From Actinomarinicola tropica (lineage in GTDB: Bacteria > Actinomycetota > Acidimicrobiia > Acidimicrobiales > SKKL01), in contig NZ_CP045851.1 in NCBI RefSeq assembly GCF_009650215.1, forward strand, positions 3,251,001 through 3,315,000: a DNA stretch of 64,000 bases, written 5' to 3'. The position numbers were made by a program, and so were the translations under genes. Positions 1 to 6,027 of the stretch are shown here, one piece after another. Under the pieces are notes generated by a model that did no database searches, was not told where the DNA came from, and saw nothing but the letters and a program-made list of their open reading frames with translations. Within the stretch, counting starts at the first letter, position 1. Each line of letters starts with the position of its first letter.

Positions 1-171
1 CCCCTGGCGGCCACGATCGCCATCGGCGGACTGGCGCTGTTCGGCGCCATCACCCTCGCGGGCTGGCTGCTGTCGGCCCTCGTCGGGTTCATCCGCTTCG
101 GCATCGCCGTCGTGGTGATCTTCGCCGTGATCAGCTGGCTCGCCGGGCGTCGGGCCGACCGCCGGCGCTGA
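1..171 (+). CDS. C-terminal fragment of a membrane protein
   Basis: The window opens inside a reading frame that ends in TGA at 169-171 and supplies the last 56 residues. They form one or two hydrophobic helices (roughly residues 1-30 and 34-48 of the fragment) followed by a basic tail, GRRADRRR. This is typical of the cytoplasmic end of an inner-membrane protein. The start and most of the protein lie outside the window, so no family can be named. The fragment converges with the glycerate kinase gene, whose stop lies 3 bases further on. Confidence 0.55.
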   Translation, partial: PLAATIAIGGLALFGAITLAGWLLSALVGFIRFGIAVVVIFAVISWLAGRRADRRR

Positions 172-174
172 CGC

Positions 175-1170
175 TCAGCGTCCCGCCGCCTGGGCCAGGT
201 GGGCGGCGACGAGCTCGGTGATGCAGGCGAGGGGCTCGGCCAGCGCCCGCTCGCGTCCGCAGCGCTCGACGAGCGACACCGTCGACAGGCGGTCCTCGAC
301 CCCGTCGTAGACCTCGCCGGCCACGGCCAGGACCGGCACCCCGAGCGATGCCGACATCTCGGCGACCCCGCCGACGACCTTGCCGTCGAACGACTGCGCG
401 TCGACGAAGCCCTCGCCGGTGACGACCAGGTCGGCGTCCTCGATGAGCTCGTCGAGCCCCACGTGATCGGCGACGGCATCGAAGCCCGACGTGAGCTGCG
501 CCCCGATCGCGGCCAACCCGCCGGCCAGGCCGCCCGCCGCTCCGCCACCGTCGAGCACGGTGACGTCGACCCCGTGCTCGTCGAGGTAGACCTGCGCCAG
601 GCGCTCCAGCCGGCGCCGCAGCAGCTCGACCTGGGCGGGCGACGCACCCTTCTGCGGCGCGAAGACCTCGGCGGCGTCGAGGAACCGGGTCGTCACGTCG
701 CACGCCACGACGAGCTCCACGCCGCGCATGCGGGCGAAGGGCGAGAGGGCACGCAGCGCACCGAGGCCCCCGTCGGTGGTCGCCGAACCCCCGAGGGTCA
801 CGAGGATGTGGGAGGCGCCGGCGTCGAGCGCCGCGGCGATCAGCTCGCCCGTGCCGGTGGTCGACGCCGTGACCGGGTCGTTGCCGTCGGGTCCGCCCAC
901 GAGGTCGAGGCCGGAGGCGGCCGCCATCTCGATGACCGCACGCCCCCGCACGAGGCGCCACCCGGCACGCACCGGGTCACCCAGCGGACCGGACACGAGC
1001 GTGGTGCGGTTCGCTCCCCCGAGCACCTCGAGCGTGCCCTCGCCACCGTCGGCCAGGGGCACCTCGGTGCAGCGCCAACCCGCGGCGCGCGCCCCGTCGG
1101 CCACCGCCCGTGCGACCTCGGCCGCGGACGCGGTGCCCTTGAACTTGTCGGGCGCAGCGACGACACGCAT
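175..1170 (-). CDS. Glycerate kinase (GlxK/GarK type)
   Basis: A cytoplasmic kinase of 331 residues that phosphorylates glycerate with ATP, feeding glyoxylate/glycerate carbon into lower glycolysis. Family signatures are visible in order: APDKFKG at the N-terminus, ADGGEGT near residue 42, GGSATTDGG near 128, the APQKGA segment near 178, and TGEGFVDAQSFDGK near 255. Length is slightly below the usual 370-380 residues. The ATG at 1170 was chosen because the family starts directly with (M)R(I/V)VxAPDxFKG; the frame stays open upstream but the extra sequence is low-complexity. Whether the product is 2- or 3-phosphoglycerate cannot be read from sequence. The neighbours give no pathway context. 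Confidence 0.9.
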   Translation of the reverse strand: MRVVAAPDKFKGTASAAEVARAVADGARAAGWRCTEVPLADGGEGTLEVLGGANRTTLVSGPLGDPVRAGWRLVRGRAVIEMAAASGLDLVGGPDGNDPVTASTTGTGELIAAALDAGASHILVTLGGSATTDGGLGALRALSPFARMRGVELVVACDVTTRFLDAAEVFAPQKGASPAQVELLRRRLERLAQVYLDEHGVDVTVLDGGGAAGGLAGGLAAIGAQLTSGFDAVADHVGLDELIEDADLVVTGEGFVDAQSFDGKVVGGVAEMSASLGVPVLAVAGEVYDGVEDRLSTVSLVERCGRERALAEPLACITELVAAHLAQAAGR

Positions 1171-1216
1171 CGGACCATGGTGGCCGACGGCGGCGCCGGG
1201 GGCGCGACGAACGCGC

Positions 1217-1804
1217 TCAGCTCGGGGCGATGACCTCGTCGACGCCGAGGACGACGAGGATCGTGGCGTCGCCGGGATCGAACTCGAAGGGGATCTCGGC
1301 GATGGAGCGGGCGACCGACGGATCGACGCCGAGGTCGGTGGCGACCTGCTGGGCCTCGGCCTGCCAGCCGTCGACGTAGTAGATGGCGCTCTCATCGGCC
1401 CGGCCGCTGCCCGGCACGTTGTCGGCGGCGACCGGCACGTAGTTGAGGGCGTTGAGCTCGGTGCTGATCGAGCCGGCCGCACCCGAGACGCCGGAGCCGT
1501 TCAGGACGGTGAAGCGGATCTCGTTGTTCGGCCGCACCTCGGAGGTGGGGGTGGTGTCCTCGGTGCCCTCGCCGGCGCTGGTGTCGGTCGTCTCGGTCCC
1601 GTCGTCGACCGGCTCGGTGGTGTCGGTGGCATCGGTCGGGACCGTCGTCTCGGTCGTGTCGTCCCCCTCGGCGGCGATGAGGCCGCCATCCTCGGAGAAC
1701 CCGCGGCTGAGCAGCAGCGCGCCGATGACCACGGCGACGAGGATGAGCACCCCGCCGCGGGCGGCGGCGTTGGACGGCGGGCCGCCGCGCCGGGCCGCGC
1801 TCAC
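1217..1804 (-). CDS. Membrane-anchored LytR C-terminal-domain protein
   Basis: 195 residues. A short cytoplasmic N-terminus is followed by one transmembrane helix (about residues 17-36, GVLILVAVVIGALLL), then a Thr/Asp/Glu-rich linker (about 45-90) typical of exported actinobacterial proteins. A LytR_C-type domain follows, recognisable by IRFTVLNGSGVSGAAG. LytR_C domains accompany LCP cell-wall ligases, but no LCP catalytic domain is present here, so a stand-alone periplasmic role at the wall is inferred. The GTG at 1804 overlaps the stop of the upstream DUF3263 gene (GTGA), which implies translational coupling. This two-gene arrangement is common in actinobacteria. Confidence 0.75.
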   Translation of the reverse strand: MSAARRGGPPSNAAARGGVLILVAVVIGALLLSRGFSEDGGLIAAEGDDTTETTVPTDATDTTEPVDDGTETTDTSAGEGTEDTTPTSEVRPNNEIRFTVLNGSGVSGAAGSISTELNALNYVPVAADNVPGSGRADESAIYYVDGWQAEAQQVATDLGVDPSVARSIAEIPFEFDPGDATILVVLGVDEVIAPS

Positions 1805-2058
1805 AGGCCGGGCCTCTCGGCGACGCGGCCCTCGGTGCGCTCGCGGCGCCGACGATCGCGGAGCCGGCGGAGCCGACGCACGACGAGGGGGTCGTGTTCC
1901 ATCGCCTCGGGAGAGTCGAGCAGCTCGCCGAGGACCTCGTAGTAACGGGTGGTCGACAGCTCGAACCGCTCGCGGATGGCGAGCTCCTTCGGTCCGGACT
2001 CGGACCACCAGGACCGCTCGAAGTCGAGGATCGCGCGATCCCGTTCGGTGAGTGCCAT
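1801..2058 (-). CDS. DUF3263 family small helical protein
   Basis: 85 residues. It matches the DUF3263 pattern: an N-terminal ALTERDRAILDFERSWW segment, then a helix-turn-helix-like stretch (FELSTTRYYEVLGELLD) and a strongly basic C-terminus (RRLRRLRDRRRRERTEGR). Function is unknown; the basic tail and the HTH-like middle suggest nucleic-acid binding, which is inference. The ATG at 2058 was preferred because the family starts at MxLTxRD. It is the first gene of a coupled pair with the LytR_C protein, and a tRNA-Thr gene begins about 80 bases away on the other strand. Confidence 0.7.
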   Translation of the reverse strand: MALTERDRAILDFERSWWSESGPKELAIRERFELSTTRYYEVLGELLDSPEAMEHDPLVVRRLRRLRDRRRRERTEGRVAERPGL

Positions 2059-2141
2059 CGCGTGCAGGTTGCCGGGTCCGGCCCGGCGATGCAAGCACCG
2101 CCCCACCGGTACGCTCCTGCCCGTCGGCCCGCGCCGACCCC

Positions 2142-2215
2142 GCCCGAGTAGCTCAGTCGGTCAGAGCAGGCGCCTTGTAAGCGTCAGGTCGTGGGTTCGA
2201 CTCCCACCTCGGGCT
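2142..2215 (+). tRNA. tRNA-Thr (anticodon UGU)
   Basis: A cloverleaf can be drawn by eye. Acceptor stem GCCCGAG (2142-2148) pairs with CTCGGGC (2208-2214). The D stem is GCTC/GAGC. Anticodon stem GGCGC/GCGTC has one G-T wobble and holds the loop CTTGTAA, with anticodon TGT at 2176-2178. The T arm is GTGGG-TTCGACT-CCCAC. CCA is not encoded. It reads ACA codons. Confidence 0.95.
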
Positions 2216-2338
2216 CCGCTCGGTGCATCCGCCGTCGGCCGAGCCGATTGGCGCTACGCACCCCCCTCGACCGTACGATCCTGCGACCATCCGGAGGCGG
2301 CCGGACCAGCTTCGCCCGAGGGGGGGGATCCAGAACAG

Positions 2339-3049
2339 ATGCAGATCACGGTCGCGACCCACCACCACGGCCCGCCGTCGATGGGCCACGGCGGCTACGT
2401 CGCCGGGCTGTTCGCCCGCGAGGCCGACGGCCCGATCCAGGTCACGCTCCGCCGTCCGACGCCGCTCGACGAACCGCTCGAGCTGGTCGACCTCGGCGAC
2501 GGGCGCGGGGAGCTGCGCCACGGCGACGACGTGATCGCGAGCGCCGAGCCGACGACCTTCGAGCTCGAGGTCCCCACGCCGCCGAGCATCGACGAGGCAC
2601 GGGCGGCCGAGCCGGGCTCCCCCTCCCACTTCGAGGGGCGGGGCGTCCACGGCCAGTGCTTCGGGTGCGGCAACCGCCCCGAGGGCGAGGGCCTGCGGAT
2701 CTTCGCCGGGCCGCTGGCCGTCGAGGGGCGCGCCATGGTCGCCGGCACCTGGCGGCCGACCGACTGGATGGCCCGCGAGGACGGCACGGTCGACCCGATG
2801 TGGGTCCTCGCCGCCCTCGACTGCCCGGGCGCCTTCGCGTTCATCGCCGGGGAGGTCCGTGCGGGGCTCCTCGGCCGCATCCAGTTCGCCCAGCACCAGC
2901 CGGTGCCCGCCGACGCCGAGCTCGTCGTCATGGGCTGGCAGGTCGGGACCGACGGCAAGAAGATGTTCGCCGGCACCGCCGTCGCCGACGCCGACGGCAC
3001 CGTCCTCGCGACGGCGCTCGCCACCTGGTTCGGGTTCCCCGGGCGCTGA
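2339..3049 (+). CDS. Hotdog-fold thioesterase-like protein with CFGCG motif
   Basis: 236 residues. Sequence features resemble PaaI/acyl-CoA thioesterase superfamily proteins: two similar halves, an N-terminal segment with HHHGPPSMGHGGYVAG and a C-terminal segment with a CxxC knuckle (C107 and C110 in GQCFGCGN), DCPGAFA and a final strand set ending in LATALATWFGF. Such proteins hydrolyse or bind acyl-CoA thioesters in the cytoplasm, but the substrate is unknown. The ATG at 2339 follows a G-rich stretch that could act as a ribosome binding site. The gene stands alone between a tRNA and a convergent DUF402 gene. A non-enzymatic acyl-binding role is possible. Confidence 0.6.
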   Translation: MQITVATHHHGPPSMGHGGYVAGLFAREADGPIQVTLRRPTPLDEPLELVDLGDGRGELRHGDDVIASAEPTTFELEVPTPPSIDEARAAEPGSPSHFEGRGVHGQCFGCGNRPEGEGLRIFAGPLAVEGRAMVAGTWRPTDWMAREDGTVDPMWVLAALDCPGAFAFIAGEVRAGLLGRIQFAQHQPVPADAELVVMGWQVGTDGKKMFAGTAVADADGTVLATALATWFGFPGR

Positions 3050-3067
3050 CCGGCCCGAGCCGACGGA

Positions 3068-3613
3068 TCAACCGCCGTTCGCCGCTCCGTCGGTGACGAC
3101 GCGCAGCATCGCGAACCACCCGCTCGCCACCTCCAGGGCGAACGGCGGCGTCCCGGCGTCGGCGAGGGCCAGCACGTCGGAGGCGGCAGCGCGCGCCCCG
3201 GCCTCGATCGTCGACGGGTACTCGTAGAGCAGCCGCTGCTCCTCGAACCGCTCGGCGTCGACGAGCCGGGCCGCGCCCTGCTGCACCATGACGCCGTAGT
3301 CGAGGTCGACGAGGACGACGGTGTCGTCGAACCACCGGGCCGGCGTCGTCACGTCGACGAACAGCTCGACGGCGCCGTCGTACCAGTTCGCCACCCACCA
3401 GCCGTCGTCGGGGATGCACATGACGACGGGGTTGGGCCCCCGGTAGAGCACGGCGTCACCCCGGAGCACCTCGTGCCCGGCGGGCAGCCCCAGCCAGGTG
3501 CCGTGCTCGTCGTGGCCGAGGAGGTAGCCCCTCGCCCTCGACTGGGGCCGGTCGGGCCACCGCCGTCGCTCGATCCAGATCCGCCGTGCCGCCGCGTCGC
3601 TCACACCCCCCAT
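3068..3613 (-). CDS. DUF402 domain protein (NtdP-like phosphatase superfamily)
   Basis: 181 residues. The centre carries the DUF402 pattern: tryptophan-rich WWVANWYDGAVELFVDVTTP, then VVLVDLDYGVMV and VDAERFEEQ. The aspartates of the latter two segments match the metal-binding DLD/DxxE positions of the family. Characterised relatives include staphylococcal NtdP, a nucleoside tri-/diphosphatase, and FomD-type diphosphatases. That activity is therefore plausible, but the substrate is not shown. The N-terminal 45 residues are less conserved and rich in Arg/Trp. ATG 3613 was chosen; GTG 3604 is an in-frame alternative. The gene is monocistronic, converging with the thioesterase-like gene. Confidence 0.65.
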   Translation of the reverse strand: MGGVSDAAARRIWIERRRWPDRPQSRARGYLLGHDEHGTWLGLPAGHEVLRGDAVLYRGPNPVVMCIPDDGWWVANWYDGAVELFVDVTTPARWFDDTVVLVDLDYGVMVQQGAARLVDAERFEEQRLLYEYPSTIEAGARAAASDVLALADAGTPPFALEVASGWFAMLRVVTDGAANGG

Positions 3614-3736
3614 GGTGGCACCCCGGACGCGCCCGGGGGCGAGGCCCGTGCCTCGCCCCCGAGCCGACCGGCGGATGGGGAACCCCGTTCCCACCTCGCC
3701 GGCCGTCCCGTTACCGGGAGATCCAGCGCCGAGGGA

Positions 3737-5149
3737 TCAGGCCTCGTTCACGACCATCGCCGTCACCATGCCGAACATCCCGTCCTCCTTCTCCACGTGG
3801 GAGAGGATGTGGCAGTGGAACACCCAGGTGCCGGGCTCGCTGGCGTGGACCAGCACCGAGTACCGCTCGCCGGGGGCGACGTTCAGGGTGTCCACCCAGT
3901 AGGGCTCGGCCAGCGGGATGCCGTCCTTGGCGACGACGAGCTGGCGGACGCCGTGGAGGTGCATCGGGTGCGACTGGAGGCCCTCGTTCAGGTAGTGCAT
4001 GAGGAACCAGTCGCCCTCCTCGAGGACGATCGGCGCCGTGGCCGGGAACGACTTGCCGTTGAGCGAGTAGCCGATCACGCCGGCGTCGTTCAGGACCATC
4101 GGCATCTCGAGGGCCAGGTCGATCTGCTCGGGGATGGTGACGTCGTTGATGGTGCGGCCGAGCGGCAGGTCGACGTCGCCGACCGTGAAGGCGCCGAACA
4201 TGCCGTTCGGGACCGAGACCTGGCTGTGGGCGTGGGCGTGGTACATGCCCACCATCTCCTCGACGACCGTGAACTCGTAGGTGTAGGTCTCGCCCGACTT
4301 GATGATCTCCTGGGTGTAGGGAGCGACGCCGTCCTGGTCGTTCGGGACGGTGATGCCGTGCCAGTGGACGTCGGTGCCGAGCGGGGTGTTGTTGGTGACG
4401 ACGAAGCGGGCAGTGTCGCCGACCTCGAGGTCGATCCACGGGGCGGGCACCTGGCCGTTGTAGGCCCAGGCGTCGACGAACTTGCCCGGCTCGACCTCCC
4501 ACTCGATGATCGACGCCTCGAGCTCGAAGACCTTCACGTCGCCGTCGACCTCGACGGGCTCGAGCGGCAGGTTGCCGACGCCCTCGGTCTCGGCGGGGAA
4601 CGCGTTCATCGAGGCCATCATCAGCTCGTCGAGCCGGTCGGCTTCCTCCTCGGTCATCTCGGCGCCGTCCGAGCCGTGGCCACCGGCGGCCTCGCCGCCG
4701 TCAGCGGCGACGGGCACCGTGGCCGACTCGGAGATGGTGATGTCGAGCACCATCCCGGCAGCCTCGTGGCCGGCGATCGTGCAGACGACGGTGTAGTCGC
4801 CCGGGGCCAGCGCCGACGTGTCGAGCATGGCCGTCTCACCGGCGTTCAGGTCGGGGGTGGTGAGGTCGGTGTCCTTGACGGCCAGGTTGTGCACCGCCGA
4901 GCCGGCGTTGGTGACGTCGAGCATCGCACCGGCGGGGATCTCGGTCGGCATGTCGATCGTGAACTCGCTCAGCGACACCGACACGTGGGTCATCTCTGCG
5001 GTCGCCGCACCTACGGCGGAGGCGCCGACGCCGTCGTCCTTCACGGTGACGACGATCACGGCGAGCGCCGCGAGGGCGAAGCCGGCCAGGCCGGCCAGGG
5101 CGGCGAAGATCGAGAACGCGTTCAGGCGTTCGGGGCGGGGGGTTGCCAC
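3737..5149 (-). CDS. Plastocyanin-multicopper oxidase fusion, membrane anchored
   Basis: 470 residues, exported. A single N-terminal hydrophobic helix (about residues 14-38) is followed by an extra cupredoxin domain (about 50-145) with a full type-1 copper set: VHNLAV, then VVCTIAGHEAAGM (Cys, His, Met). The remaining two cupredoxin domains carry all four oxidase motifs: HWHG, MYHAHAH, HPMHLHG and HCHILSHVEKEDGM. This predicts a type-1 plus trinuclear copper site as in two-domain laccases, which work as trimers. Expected chemistry is four-electron reduction of O2 with an unknown donor. It lacks NirK-type catalytic surroundings. GTG 5149 follows AGGAG by 7 bases; a TTG 18 bases upstream lacks such a site. 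Confidence 0.85.
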   Translation of the reverse strand: MATPRPERLNAFSIFAALAGLAGFALAALAVIVVTVKDDGVGASAVGAATAEMTHVSVSLSEFTIDMPTEIPAGAMLDVTNAGSAVHNLAVKDTDLTTPDLNAGETAMLDTSALAPGDYTVVCTIAGHEAAGMVLDITISESATVPVAADGGEAAGGHGSDGAEMTEEEADRLDELMMASMNAFPAETEGVGNLPLEPVEVDGDVKVFELEASIIEWEVEPGKFVDAWAYNGQVPAPWIDLEVGDTARFVVTNNTPLGTDVHWHGITVPNDQDGVAPYTQEIIKSGETYTYEFTVVEEMVGMYHAHAHSQVSVPNGMFGAFTVGDVDLPLGRTINDVTIPEQIDLALEMPMVLNDAGVIGYSLNGKSFPATAPIVLEEGDWFLMHYLNEGLQSHPMHLHGVRQLVVAKDGIPLAEPYWVDTLNVAPGERYSVLVHASEPGTWVFHCHILSHVEKEDGMFGMVTAMVVNEA

Positions 5150-5241
5150 GGGGGCACTCCTCGTCAACTCGGGGTTCAGGGGTACGCCGGCATGGTGCCG
5201 GTCGCGCCCACCGCCCCCTAGGGGCCCGGGTCACGGCTCGA

Positions 5242-5257
5242 TGGGACCTTGGTCCCA
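5242..5257. promoter_or_regulatory. DosR/DevR-like palindrome between divergent genes
   Basis: The perfect inverted repeat TGGGACC-TT-GGTCCCA lies in the 235-bp gap between the multicopper oxidase and the pseudo-receiver gene. The core GGGACC-N2-GGTCCC has the same 6-2-6 geometry as the mycobacterial DosR box (GGGACT-WW-AGTCCC) and differs at one base per half-site. It could be read by a NarL-family hypoxia regulator and control one or both genes. That is inference, and no such regulator is encoded in this window. Confidence 0.5.
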
Positions 5258-5384
5258 CGACCCCGGGTCGAGCGGCCCTGACCTGTGCCGTCCGCCACGC
5301 CGCACGATGCCTCCACGCCCGGCCGACCGCCGGTGCGCGCGTCGTCGCCCGACGGCGGAGGGACCGAGCCCGAGGGGTTGTCGC

Positions 5385-5990
5385 ATGCGAGTTCTCGTCG
5401 TCGAAGAGGTGCCGGGGGACGGCGCCGCCGCACGCCAGGCGCTCGTCGCCGCCGGACACGAGGTCACCAGCTGCCACGACAACGGCAGCTCGTTCCCCTG
5501 CCGGGGCCTGATGCCCGAGGCGACCTGCCCGCTCGAGGGCGACGGGGTCGACGTGGCCCTCCTCGTGCGCAGCCTCCCGGGCAGCCAGCCGACGGCGCGC
5601 GAGGACGGCGTCCGCTGCGCGCTGCGCCGCAAGGTGCCGCTCGCGCTCACCGGCGAGGTGGAGGGGAGCCCCTACCTCGACCACGCGACCGTCGTCGAGC
5701 CGGACGTGGGGCGGGCCGTCGACGCCGCCGTCGCCGCGGCGACCCGACCCCTCGCGGAGCACGGCGAGGCGGCACGTCGGGCCCTCGTCGGCGTCCTCGA
5801 CGCCGAGGGCGTGCCGAGCGACGAGGCCGGTGCGGTCGTCATCCGCTCCGGTCGCCACCTGGTCGTCACCCTGCTCCCCGGTGCGGAGCTGACGCCGCGC
5901 GTCGCCGAGACCGCGTCGGTCCGCGTGCTCGGCGCCGTCCGTGCGCTCGACCCCGACCCGGCCGTCATCGACGTGACGTTCGCCCGGTAG
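5385..5990 (+). CDS. Degenerate receiver-domain protein with CX8CX8C
   Basis: 201 residues. The first 110 look like a response-regulator receiver: MRVLVVEEVPG (strand 1), a helix ending ALVAAGHEVTSC, and VDVALLVRSLPG (strand 3). The acidic pair is EE, and the usual phospho-acceptor Asp at the end of strand 3 appears as Val61, so phosphorylation is unlikely. An insertion between strands 2 and 3 has Cys30, Cys39 and Cys48 at exact 9-residue spacing, with a further Cys near 76. This suggests metal or redox chemistry (inference). The last 90 residues are an alpha/beta domain I do not recognise. Start is ATG 5385. The gene is divergent from the multicopper oxidase. Confidence 0.55.
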   Translation: MRVLVVEEVPGDGAAARQALVAAGHEVTSCHDNGSSFPCRGLMPEATCPLEGDGVDVALLVRSLPGSQPTAREDGVRCALRRKVPLALTGEVEGSPYLDHATVVEPDVGRAVDAAVAAATRPLAEHGEAARRALVGVLDAEGVPSDEAGAVVIRSGRHLVVTLLPGAELTPRVAETASVRVLGAVRALDPDPAVIDVTFAR

Positions 5991-6027
5991 GCTCGCCGTC
6001 GATCCGACGGCACCACGGGGGGACCGC

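Noticed and set aside
728-1942. Long plus-strand frame opposite glycerate kinase and the LytR_C gene
   Set aside because: Arg/Ser/Pro-rich translation with no motif; the opposite strand has recognisable genes.
2142-2215. tRNA-Thr as an integration site
   Set aside because: No integrase and no repeated tRNA 3' end was found downstream; flanking genes look like chromosome backbone.
3737-5149. Copper nitrite reductase (NirK)
   Set aside because: The His motifs (HWHG, HAHAH, HLHG, HCHILSH) build a laccase-type trinuclear site. The NirK catalytic Asp/His surroundings are not seen.
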